Below are positions 7,606 through 14,522 of a stretch of DNA of 36,330 nucleotides, piece by piece. The stretch is from Deltaproteobacteria bacterium RBG_16_44_11 (GTDB taxonomy: Bacteria > Desulfobacterota > Syntrophia > Syntrophales > Smithellaceae), in contig MGQN01000035.1 in NCBI GenBank assembly GCA_001797845.1, forward strand, positions 54,589 to 90,918. The letters run 5' to 3'. The position numbers and the translations under genes were made by a program. The notes under the pieces are model-generated. The model worked only from the letters and a program-made list of their open reading frames with translations, did no database searches and had not been told where the DNA came from. How positions within the stretch are numbered: position 1 is the stretch's first letter; each line of letters starts with the position of its first letter.

Positions 7606-7947
7606 AAATTTCTTCCTTTCTTTTTGGGATTATATTTGAAGTATTTCAAATGTTTTCCCTTATACATAAAGCCCAACAATTAATATACGAACTTCGCTTT
7701 TTCCGATTATTTGAGTATCATTTTAGCACGAATCATTTTTTTCCAAAAGTGAAAAACATGGAAAATTTGTCCAAGATTATTGCTTGAAATCAAGCAGTAT
7801 CTGCACTGGCGACATTACAGTTGTGTTCCGAAATTGAGCGCGGTTCTATCCATACTGAAACCAAGTTTTGTATGAACCAATTAATGGTCAAGGACAAAGC
7901 AATGATTAAAATTGATCTTTCGGGCGGAATATTGTACAAAATCCGTC
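7606..7947. other. Gene-free interval upstream of the HD gene
   Basis: This 342-base stretch is AT-rich. It holds the 5' end of the cassette (to 7676) and then about 270 bases with no credible gene. The perfect 16-base palindrome TGCTTGAAATCAAGCA (7781-7796) is the only clear structure in the second part. It could be an operator for the HD/nrdD genes or a relic of the cassette's insertion context. Confidence 0.5.
7629..7657 (-). promoter_or_regulatory. Candidate promoter with operator palindrome for the cassette genes
   Basis: On the minus strand a perfect TATAAT (-10, 7634-7629) lies about 24 bases upstream of the GTG start. The perfect inverted repeat ATTTGAAGTATTTCAAAT (7634-7651, 7-base arms) fills the spacer just upstream of it. 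The -35 region is weak (AAAACA at about 7656-7651). The layout suits a repressor-controlled, possibly autoregulated promoter inside the cassette. Confidence 0.45.
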
Positions 7948-9369
7948 ATGCAAAAGATCAAAGCTGAGAATCATAATATTTATAAAGGAATGGCGCTTAT
8001 TGCCGATCCCATTCACCAGTACGCTCTTTTTACCGTACCTGAAGATAAGACTCCTTCCGAAATCACGGAGAAGGATCTGATTGATTCTCCCTGGACGCAA
8101 AGGTTAAGAAGGATTTATCAATTGCAAAGCGCGCGCTGGGTCTATCCGGCGGCGGAGCATACGCGGTTTCAGCATTCTTTGGGGGCAATGCACGTGGCCG
8201 GAGAATTCGCCAAAAGCATTTATCCCAGTTTATCCGGCGTCTGTAAAGATACACCCTCCCAAAATTATGTGGAAGAGCTGATGCGTCTCGCCGGTCTTTT
8301 GCATGATGTGGGGCATGGGCCTTATGGACATTTTTTTGATGATAATTTTTTGAATAATTTTAATTTAACACATGAAATAGTAGGACAGAATATTATTGTC
8401 CAAAAGCTCGGTGCTGATATTTCCTGCATCAAGCGTAGTCCTTCCGGCGCGTTTGGGCGCGGCGAGGTGTTGGATGCCCGCCGGATAGCTTATTTGATCA
8501 GGATGCCCGAAGCCAAAGAAATCGACAGACAACCACGCTGGCTGCAGATGTTGCGGCAATTGTTTTCCGGCATTTATACTGTGGATAATCTTGATTATGT
8601 TCAGCGCGATGCTTACATGACGGGTTTTTCCCTGGATATGGTGGATATTCCCCGCCTGCGCTACTATACTTTTTTTACTAAACACGGCCTTACTTTGCAT
8701 TCATCGGGCATTTCCGCGCTGGGGCGCTTTCTCAACGCCAGGCTTAATTTATATACTAATGTTTATTTTCATCGCACCACGCGCGCTTTGGATTTGCACT
8801 TGCAGGAGATTTTCCGCGATACCATCAATTTGATTTTTCCAGGAAATCCCATCAACAAATTGGATAATTATCTGCGATGCGATGAGTGGTTTTTGTTCAA
8901 TGAAGTGCAAAGCTGGTTGGAAACAAAAGATCAGACTAAAAGAAAATTAGCGATGGAATGGAAAAAACTTCATGACCGCGAAGTAAAATGGAAGATGTCC
9001 TTTTCCGCGGAGATATCCATTGATCAAATGCATCGCGGCATCGGTTTTTCGCGGGCGTTGGATTATGAAGCCAGAATTAAGGAATGTCTGCCCAGGAAAC
9101 TTAAAGGCCTTTCCTTTAAGGTCGATTTAGCCACGCAGGACCCGCGTCCGCTCAATCCTATGGCGGAACGCGGGAAGAGGATCAATATTTATAATCCTGT
9201 TACGGAAATGACATCACCGGAGCCGCTTTTGGAAATTTATCGCTTTATCCCTGCGCGAGTCATGCACTTCAGAGTGTTTTCATTAAGCCACAACTATGAC
9301 GAAGAATTATCCGCCGCCGCGGAAAATGTTCTGAATACTATCGAATCAGTAATTCCGACGAATGTTTGA
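7948..9369 (+). CDS. HD-domain phosphohydrolase (dNTPase/SAMHD1-like)
   Basis: 473 residues from the ATG at 7948. A TTG at 7912 is in frame upstream and an ATG at 7990 downstream; none has a convincing ribosome-binding site. The metal site of the HD superfamily is complete: His76 (RFQHSLG), His119-Asp120 (LLHDVGHGPYGH) and the later Asp in VDNLDYVQRDAY (Asp213 or Asp216). This order and the LDYVQRDAY block are typical of the dGTPase/SAMHD1-related branch. The C-terminal half (about 280-473) is less conserved. The last eight bases overlap the start of the NrdD homologue, so the two are probably co-translated. This links a deoxynucleotide-hydrolysing family with a deoxynucleotide-making one. 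The substrate is inferred. Confidence 0.82.
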   Translation: MQKIKAENHNIYKGMALIADPIHQYALFTVPEDKTPSEITEKDLIDSPWTQRLRRIYQLQSARWVYPAAEHTRFQHSLGAMHVAGEFAKSIYPSLSGVCKDTPSQNYVEELMRLAGLLHDVGHGPYGHFFDDNFLNNFNLTHEIVGQNIIVQKLGADISCIKRSPSGAFGRGEVLDARRIAYLIRMPEAKEIDRQPRWLQMLRQLFSGIYTVDNLDYVQRDAYMTGFSLDMVDIPRLRYYTFFTKHGLTLHSSGISALGRFLNARLNLYTNVYFHRTTRALDLHLQEIFRDTINLIFPGNPINKLDNYLRCDEWFLFNEVQSWLETKDQTKRKLAMEWKKLHDREVKWKMSFSAEISIDQMHRGIGFSRALDYEARIKECLPRKLKGLSFKVDLATQDPRPLNPMAERGKRINIYNPVTEMTSPEPLLEIYRFIPARVMHFRVFSLSHNYDEELSAAAENVLNTIESVIPTNV

Positions 9370-11449
9370 TATGCAAGAAATTTCCGAAACTACAGATATT
9401 ACTCTTTTTGTCCGTACCTCCGGGGAGGAAATAGCTCCCTGGAACCGCCAGCGCATTGTCGATGCTCTGGTGCGGGAAGCGGATATCGATGATCACCTAG
9501 CTGTGCAAATATCCAAAGAAGTGGAAAAGCAAATTATTTCTTCGGGGATTGGTTTGCTCACGACATCCCTCATTCGTGAGTTGGTTAATGCCCGACTCAT
9601 CGAGAGAGGGCTGGAGAAAGAACGAAGGCTGCACGGCCGTTTGGGCTTTCCTCTTTATGACGTGCGGCAGTTAATTTTACACCAGAACAAGGAAAGCGCC
9701 AACACTCCTCATTCTCCCGAAGGCACGAATTTAATCTTTGCCGAAGGAATAAAAAAAGACTTTTCTCTTTACGATGTTTTTTCCACCGATATCGGGGATG
9801 CGCATGCCGCGGGTGATATTCACATCCACGGATTGGGTTACATCGATCGCCCTTACAGTTGCTGTCAATCGTTGGAATATCTCAAGAGTAACGGCTTGAA
9901 ATTTCCTTATGCCATCAATTCCGCCAAACCCGCCAAATACGCAGAGGTGTTATTGCTGCACATGGTGCGCTTCAGCGCGATTTTACAAGGACATTTTACC
10001 GGAACAATTGGCTGGGACGCGCTAAACATTTCCTTCGCGCCGTATTTGGTTGATATGACCGATAAAGAAGTGCAGCAATTTGCGCAAATGCTGATTTATG
10101 AATTCTCGCAGCTTTCGGCTACGCGCGGCGGGCAGGCTTTATACACCGATATGCACATCTATTATGAAATACCGCCGCATTGGGCGAATCTTCCTGCGAT
10201 AGGTCCCGGAGGAAAACCAACAGGGAAGACTTATGGACAATACGTTAGCGATGCTCAGCGCCTGGCTTTGGCTATCCTGAAAGTTTTTAAAAAAGGCGAT
10301 GCGACAGGAAAGCCTTTTATTCTTCCCCGTCCGCTTTTGCATATAACCGATGCTTTTTGGAAAGCAAAAGATGCGGAAGATTTCTTAGAGCATGCCTGTG
10401 AGGTAGCCAGTCTCAAAGGAAACAGTTGCTTTATTTTCGATAGAAATGAAAACGATTTATCTTTTGCCTGCTGCCGGGCAGGGTATAGAAGCGATGCCGA
10501 CTACAGAGTAGAATTGAAGAAACCATGGCTGATACGCAGTGCCGCCATTCAAAGCGTAACCTTAAATTTACCGAGGCTCGGATACAGAGCTGACGGTAAT
10601 GAAGAAAGATTATTTGCCCTGCTTACTGAATTTACGGCAAAAGCGGTAAAGGCGCACATCCAGAAAAAAGATTTTCTGGAAAAGCTTCTTTCTTACGCCG
10701 ATAAGGGACCTCTGGCCGTACTGGCTATGAACCATGACGGCTTCCCTTTTTTAAGAATGAACCGGGCTTACTACATTATCGGTCTGGCGGGTTTAAATGA
10801 GCTTGTGCAAATACATATAGGCAGCCAATTACACGAATCGCCGGAGGCTCTGGCCTTTGGCCTGAAAGTTGTGGACTACTTACAGCGTGAGGCTGGATTC
10901 TTAAGTGAAAAACTGGGAATAAAATTTGTGCTGGAGCAGTCGCCCGCGGAAACCACCTCTTATCGCTTCGCGAGGCTGGATTTAAAATATTTTTCTCCGG
11001 CCGCCGGACGTTTTGTAAAGGGTGATATTGCCGAGGGCGCGATTTATTACACCAACTCTACGCGATTGAATGTTTCCGCGAATGTGCCGCCCTTGCAGCG
11101 AGTAATCTCGGAAGGGCTTTTTCATAAATATCTGGAGGGAGAGGTTATTTCACATCTGCAATTGGGCGGCGAAAAGCCGGACGAAAAAGAATTGTGCGAA
11201 TTTATCCGGAAAGTGTTTGATAATTCCGCTAACCGGCAGATTGATTTTTCCCCCGAATTTACTTCCTGCTCCTCCTGCGGCAAGACAGCTTCCGGCTTGA
11301 ATTCAACATGCGTTTATTGCGGATCAAATGAAGTAGAGGGCATCGCGCGGCTGACAAAATATTTCAGTAAAATTTCTGGTTGGAACAAAGGTAAACTTGC
11401 TGAGCTTAAAAATAGAAAGGTGAACAAGAACTTTAAGATAAGCGATTGA
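9362..11449 (+). CDS. nrdD: Anaerobic ribonucleoside-triphosphate reductase homologue lacking the radical glycine
   Basis: 695 residues. An N-terminal ATP-cone (about 14-100) gives allosteric control. The catalytic barrel follows, with the CCR motif (Cys370, Cys371) where class III enzymes hold the thiyl-radical cysteine. The C-terminal zinc site is complete (Cys636, Cys639, Cys650, Cys653). Just after it, class III enzymes carry R-x-x-G-Y, the Gly being the radical carrier. Here the aligned segment is ARLTKYFSKISGWNKGK, with Lys666 (AAA, 11357-11359) at the Gly position, although the flanking R, Y and W-N-x-G-K are kept. A Gly-to-Lys change needs two base changes, so a single read error is unlikely. 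No nrdG activase is nearby. It may be inactive, regulatory, or depend on another radical source. The start overlaps the HD gene by eight bases. Confidence 0.88.
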   Translation: MFDMQEISETTDITLFVRTSGEEIAPWNRQRIVDALVREADIDDHLAVQISKEVEKQIISSGIGLLTTSLIRELVNARLIERGLEKERRLHGRLGFPLYDVRQLILHQNKESANTPHSPEGTNLIFAEGIKKDFSLYDVFSTDIGDAHAAGDIHIHGLGYIDRPYSCCQSLEYLKSNGLKFPYAINSAKPAKYAEVLLLHMVRFSAILQGHFTGTIGWDALNISFAPYLVDMTDKEVQQFAQMLIYEFSQLSATRGGQALYTDMHIYYEIPPHWANLPAIGPGGKPTGKTYGQYVSDAQRLALAILKVFKKGDATGKPFILPRPLLHITDAFWKAKDAEDFLEHACEVASLKGNSCFIFDRNENDLSFACCRAGYRSDADYRVELKKPWLIRSAAIQSVTLNLPRLGYRADGNEERLFALLTEFTAKAVKAHIQKKDFLEKLLSYADKGPLAVLAMNHDGFPFLRMNRAYYIIGLAGLNELVQIHIGSQLHESPEALAFGLKVVDYLQREAGFLSEKLGIKFVLEQSPAETTSYRFARLDLKYFSPAAGRFVKGDIAEGAIYYTNSTRLNVSANVPPLQRVISEGLFHKYLEGEVISHLQLGGEKPDEKELCEFIRKVFDNSANRQIDFSPEFTSCSSCGKTASGLNSTCVYCGSNEVEGIARLTKYFSKISGWNKGKLAELKNRKVNKNFKISD

Positions 11450-11459
11450 TAGTTTGCGC

Positions 11460-11488
11460 TTGACAGGCAGGGGCAATTGGGCTAAAAA
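11460..11488 (+). promoter_or_regulatory. Sigma-70-type promoter of rpsT
   Basis: A perfect -35 TTGACA (11460-11465), a 17-base spacer and the -10-like TAAAAA (11483-11488) lie about 40 bases before the rpsT start and 11 bases after the nrdD stop. The strong -35 fits a highly expressed ribosomal protein gene. Confidence 0.65.
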
Positions 11489-11529
11489 GCCTCACCACTT
11501 AATAAAAAACGAAGTTAAGGAGGCTTCTT

Positions 11530-11790
11530 TTGGCAACACACAAATCAGCAGAAAAACGAGATCGTCAAAACAAAAAGCACCGCGAGCGCAATATTGCCGT
11601 CAAGTCCGCGCTCAAGACTAAGGTTAAAGCAGTAATTACCGCTGTGGAAGGCAAAAAGAAAAAAGATTCCGAAAACACGCTGAAAGATGTTATTCCCGCA
11701 CTGAATAAAGCGGCGGCCAAAGGCGTCATTCATAAGAAAAACGCTTCCCGCAAAATTTCCCGCCTGACCAAAAAAGTCAACGCACTTTAA
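11530..11790 (+). CDS. rpsT: 30S ribosomal protein S20
   Basis: 86 residues, highly basic, with the S20 pattern: MATHKSAEKRDRQNKKHRER at the N-terminus, GVIHKKNASRKISRLTKKV at the C-terminus, and normal S20 length. S20 binds 16S rRNA in the body of the small subunit during early assembly. The start codon is TTG at 11530, preceded by AGGAGG (11518-11523). A non-ATG start is known for rpsT in other bacteria, where it takes part in translational control, so it may be regulatory here too. It is a single-gene unit: its own promoter lies upstream and a structured intergenic element follows. Confidence 0.95.
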   Translation: MATHKSAEKRDRQNKKHRERNIAVKSALKTKVKAVITAVEGKKKKDSENTLKDVIPALNKAAAKGVIHKKNASRKISRLTKKVNAL

Positions 11791-11854
11791 TGAGACCCAA
11801 GCTCAGAAACGAAGTGCATAACCTAATAACCTGAAGGTCACACGAGGTCACGTC

Positions 11855-11928
11855 ACCGCTGAAGCTTGCTGGTCGAATTATCCCGTAGCCATGGCTATCG
11901 GGGGAAAGGCACATCATTCGACAGCGGT
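11855..11928. repeat. Nested inverted repeat between convergent genes
   Basis: Outer arms ACCGCTG (11855-11861) and CAGCGGT (11922-11928) pair exactly. Inside are GCTGGTCGAATTAT (11868-11881) and ATCATTCGACAGC (11913-11925). At the centre lies the 12-base perfect palindrome TAGCCATGGCTA (11886-11897), flanked by CCCG and TCGGG. It sits between the ends of rpsT and the convergent hydrolase gene. A bidirectional termination or transcript-end role is possible, but there is no U-tract. It may equally be a dispersed repeat. Confidence 0.6.
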
Positions 11929-11950
11929 CAGAAAAGAAAATAAGGCCGCT

Positions 11951-12811
11951 TTATTTATTCCCTAAAAAATCCATAAAAATCTTTGCGTATAAATCCGGAT
12001 TTTCCAGAATTAGTGAATGGCCTGCATCCTTAATTATTTTTAAGCTGCAGTGGGGCATAAGTCTGAGGATTTCGTCAATATCGTGCCGCGGGATAACCAG
12101 ATCATCTTGGCCCCATAAAATTAGAATTGGTTGTTTGATGCGGTGAGTTTCTTTGTGTAATGTGCCGTTGGCGCGCTCTTTTTGCAAATGATACAATGCG
12201 CCCGTACCGGCGCCGTCACTCAATAATTTTGCTTTGTCCACAATCAAATTAAAAAGGTCTTTTTGCTCAGCGGTGGTTTGAGGCCGAAATTCGGCTTTTA
12301 CGCCAGGCGCGAGAGATTTTTTGATAAATAATGACGAAACGGCAAAAGATAAAAATTTGAAGGCGAAATTTCTATTGTCTTTTATGGCCGGGAAAGAAAG
12401 CTGAGCATTTTCCGGCAGCAGCAATCCCGTGGGGCTTACCGGATCAAGGGCCAATACCTTGTCAAACATATCCGGCTCAGCAAGAAGCATATAAATGCTG
12501 ATAATACCGCCGGTGGAATGAGTGGCCAGCGAGCATTTTTTAATGCCCAGCGCCTTGACGCCGGCAATCATGTCTTTGGCGTGCTGGTTTAGTGAATAAT
12601 TTTCAAAATTATTCGTCGCGGCAGGCTTGTCGGATTCCCCGCAGCCGCGCCAATCAAAGGCATACACATGAATATCTTCGGGAAGCCGCGGCCAGATTAA
12701 ATCCATCCACTGGACACAAGCCAAATATCCATGAATGAATACAACAAGATTATTTCCGGTGCCGTGTTCGACATAATGAAGTTTTACATCTCCTGCTTGA
12801 ACGAAAGGCAT
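11951..12811 (-). CDS. Alpha/beta-hydrolase fold protein
   Basis: 286 residues from the ATG at 12811; a TTG two codons upstream is also possible. The fold is clear. The oxyanion-hole motif FIHGY is near residues 25-29, WRGCGES at 54-60, the nucleophile elbow ATHSTGG has Ser99, the acid is in WGQDD (Asp236 or Asp237), and the base is His265 in DAGHS. The elbow has Thr instead of the first Gly of GxSxG, a variation tolerated in this superfamily. There is no signal peptide, so it acts in the cytoplasm. Members hydrolyse esters, epoxides, haloalkanes or C-C bonds, and the substrate cannot be chosen here. It is transcribed alone towards rpsT and divergently from the DUF1460 gene. Confidence 0.82.
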   Translation of the reverse strand: MPFVQAGDVKLHYVEHGTGNNLVVFIHGYLACVQWMDLIWPRLPEDIHVYAFDWRGCGESDKPAATNNFENYSLNQHAKDMIAGVKALGIKKCSLATHSTGGIISIYMLLAEPDMFDKVLALDPVSPTGLLLPENAQLSFPAIKDNRNFAFKFLSFAVSSLFIKKSLAPGVKAEFRPQTTAEQKDLFNLIVDKAKLLSDGAGTGALYHLQKERANGTLHKETHRIKQPILILWGQDDLVIPRHDIDEILRLMPHCSLKIIKDAGHSLILENPDLYAKIFMDFLGNK

Positions 12812-12843
12812 AAGCAATATCCCCGTTTTGAATTGATAGGCTC

Positions 12844-12870
12844 ACTATGACATTTTTAAAGTATTGTCAA
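12844..12870 (-). promoter_or_regulatory. Possible promoter of the alpha/beta-hydrolase gene
   Basis: On the minus strand a perfect TTGACA (12870-12865) is followed after 15 bases by CATAGT (12849-12844). The -10 is only a moderate match and the spacer is short, so this is tentative. Confidence 0.35.
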
Positions 12871-12959
12871 TATCGGCATAATTTTTAGGTTTGCTTTGTG
12901 GCGAATAATAATTTACAAATACATTTAAGAAAATTCGCATTGGCGGTTTATGGAAAAAG

Positions 12960-13709
12960 ATGAAGCTAAATACCTATAAACAGCAGATGAAAAGAAGAAA
13001 TTTACCATTAGGCGATTTGATCATTGAAATCGGCCGTTGCTTTCTTTATGCTCCTTATAAAATCGGCACTCTGGAGGCCGAGGGTAAAGAGAAATTAATT
13101 GTTAACTTCCGTCAATTTGATTGTTTTACTTTTGGGGAGACCGTCCTGGCACTGGCACAAAGCTTTGTCGCAGGAAGAATTTCAACGCGGGAATTTCGGC
13201 GCAAATTAAAATTTATCCGTTACCGGCAGGGCGTTATTGCCGGTTATTCCTCACGGCTTCATTATTTTACCGATTGGCTGAGCGATAATGCGCGGAAAAA
13301 AATATTGCGGGATATCACTAAGCGATTTGACTCTGTGAGACAGCGCAAGAAAATAAATTATATGACTACTCACCGCGCGTCTTATCCGGCATTAAAAAAC
13401 GAAAATGAATTTAAAAAAATGCTGATTGTCGAAAAAACCCTTTCCCGCAAAACTTTTTGTGTGATTGGAAAAGATAAAGTCAACCAGCAAAAAGAAAAAA
13501 TTAAAACAGGCGACATTATTGCCTTTGCCACTGATCAGGAAGGGTTGGATGTCTCTCATGTGGGTTTTGCCATTTGGCAGGGAAAAAATTTGCATCTTCT
13601 ACATGCCTCCAGTAAGGAAGGCGGCGTAGTTATCTCAAAAAAGACTCTTGTTGCTTATCTGAAACAGAATAAAAAATTTACCAGCATTATTGTCGCGCGT
13701 CCTCTGTAA
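12960..13709 (+). CDS. DUF1460 family (NlpC/P60-like amidase), no signal peptide
   Basis: 249 residues. The catalytic Cys55 lies in FDCFTFGETVLAL and the His200 in GLDVSHVGFAIW. Both motifs match the DUF1460 family, papain-like enzymes related to NlpC/P60 that cut peptidoglycan stem peptides or the MurNAc-peptide amide. The protein starts MKLNTYKQQMKRRN with no hydrophobic segment. An in-frame stop at 12909-12911 and the lack of any start in between rule out a longer N-terminus. Family members are usually exported, so a cytoplasmic product is unusual. It would fit processing of imported muropeptides, given the AmpG/MurU/AmgK genes further right. That functional link is inferred. Confidence 0.72.
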   Translation: MKLNTYKQQMKRRNLPLGDLIIEIGRCFLYAPYKIGTLEAEGKEKLIVNFRQFDCFTFGETVLALAQSFVAGRISTREFRRKLKFIRYRQGVIAGYSSRLHYFTDWLSDNARKKILRDITKRFDSVRQRKKINYMTTHRASYPALKNENEFKKMLIVEKTLSRKTFCVIGKDKVNQQKEKIKTGDIIAFATDQEGLDVSHVGFAIWQGKNLHLLHASSKEGGVVISKKTLVAYLKQNKKFTSIIVARPL

Positions 13710-13751
13710 AGGGCAATAATTTATTTTCAAAAGTATACCGCGGCTTCAATT

Positions 13752-13791
13752 TCATTGAGAGCAGGAGATTGCTTCGCTATGCTCGCAATGA
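13752..13791. repeat. Short dispersed-type hairpin
   Basis: TCATTGAGAGC (13752-13762) pairs with GCTCGCAATGA (13781-13791) at 10 of 11 positions, enclosing AGGAGATTGCTTCGCTAT. It looks like a shortened member of the common GCTCGCAATGA-type intergenic repeats. It lies just before MITE-like copy 2 in the gap between convergent genes. Confidence 0.55.
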
Positions 13792-13808
13792 CCGAGTAAA
13801 TTGTTGCT

Positions 13809-13956
13809 ATACCGATTTCAAATCTAAGATGATATCAAGGCAGCGAGGAAGAGGCGACCCCGCATCCACGGGGCAGGCATCCGGCGTATAACTCCATACG
13901 TTGAGGAGCCGATGAAGAAGCTAACGCCGATAGCGCTTTGATTTGGAATTGGTATC
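13809..13956. repeat. MITE-like hairpin repeat, copy 2
   Basis: Inverted ends ATACCGATTTCAAATCTAAG (13809-13828) and CTTTGATTTGGAATTGGTAT (13937-13956) match at 17 of 20 positions. The interior is homologous to copy 1 (6028-6148) in reverse orientation. Copy 2 carries extra sequence including CCCCGCATCCACGGGG (13858-13873), a small hairpin absent from copy 1. Its right end overlaps the M15 gene stop codon by two bases. Confidence 0.8.
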
Positions 13957-14509
13957 AGGGCTTTTCAAAATGATGATAGTCTTTAGGCTGTTCGAAATTG
14001 CCGCCCCAGTGCCAGCCGCGTTTTAAGAATTCTTCAACGATAGGATGCCCGGCGCTGAAGGTTCCCGCTTTTTGCGGTTTGTAAACTGCACCTTCGGGAG
14101 CGATAACGCCATGAGGATAGATGACGGGATTTTGCACCGGATTGATATCCAGGGCGCGTCCGAAAGAGTGCAGTGATAATTTTGTGGTGCCTGCGATTAC
14201 GCGATAATTAAAACTGGAGGTGTTATTGTCGGCCATGGATTCACCATCTTGCCAGCCGTAGGCCACTATGGGAATAGCTTTGCCGAGAGGAAATTTTAAT
14301 TTTTCAATCAAAGTGAAAATTTCAGAGACATCATCTTCCAGAGAGCAATCAACGATAATTTGTCCCTGATGCCGGAGACCGTCAAAAGAGAAATAACAGA
14401 CATCCATCATTGATAAACGATCAACAATTTCCAGAGGCGCGTTTGTTCCCGCGATGGCATCGGAGAAACTAAAATCGCTATCCACAATTATATTGCCTTC
14501 GCCACTCAT
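13955..14509 (-). CDS. M15-family (D-Ala-D-Ala carboxypeptidase/endopeptidase-like) metallopeptidase
   Basis: 184 residues. Zinc ligands of the M15 family are visible: His114 and Asp121 in SLHSFGRALDIN, and the final His180 in YHHFE, preceded by the usual aromatic WHWGG block. Family members cut D-Ala-D-Ala, D,D-cross-links or L-Ala-D-Glu bonds of peptidoglycan. There is no signal peptide, and an in-frame stop just before the ATG excludes a longer form, so the product is predicted to be cytoplasmic. That would suit recycling of muropeptides or a phage-type endolysin; no other phage gene is present. It starts 13 bases after the stop of the glycosyltransferase gene, in the same operon, and its stop overlaps MITE-like copy 2. 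Confidence 0.75.
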   Translation of the reverse strand: MSGEGNIIVDSDFSFSDAIAGTNAPLEIVDRLSMMDVCYFSFDGLRHQGQIIVDCSLEDDVSEIFTLIEKLKFPLGKAIPIVAYGWQDGESMADNNTSSFNYRVIAGTTKLSLHSFGRALDINPVQNPVIYPHGVIAPEGAVYKPQKAGTFSAGHPIVEEFLKRGWHWGGNFEQPKDYHHFEKP

Positions 14510-14522
14510 AATTAATTTCTCG

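Larger units (their letters stand above)
6266..7676 (-). mobile_element. Solitary integron gene cassette (no integrase nearby)
   Basis: On the minus strand the cassette would run from the TTGGGC that follows the G at 7677 (core GTTGGGC, 7677-7671) to the G at 6266 inside the attC R' box. It holds a promoter/operator-like region, two tightly linked genes and a terminal attC. That is the normal order of a gene cassette, and both genes have the orientation expected relative to attC. The upstream boundary sequence has no convincing attC or attI structure, so insertion may have been at a secondary G|TT site. No tyrosine integrase gene occurs in the window. This fits the single-attC class lacking an integrase. 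The call rests on pattern reading only. Confidence 0.65.

Noticed and set aside
7671-7830. A second full attC site beginning at GCCCAAC.
   Set aside because: Only the core box is good. I found no matching GTTRRRY partner with L-box pairing within 150 bases, so it is treated as a cassette border only.
6025-7947. An insertion sequence or prophage remnant.
   Set aside because: No transposase, recombinase or phage structural gene is encoded. The evidence fits a passive cassette plus MITE-like repeat.
11817-11850. A tRNA gene, because of the TAACCTGAAGGTCACA-like stretch.
   Set aside because: There is no acceptor stem, D-arm or T-loop (GTTCRA) at the right distances. At most a fragment.
13955-14509. 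M15 peptidase as a phage endolysin.
   Set aside because: No holin or other phage gene is nearby, and it is 13 bases behind a glycosyltransferase in an envelope-gene run.
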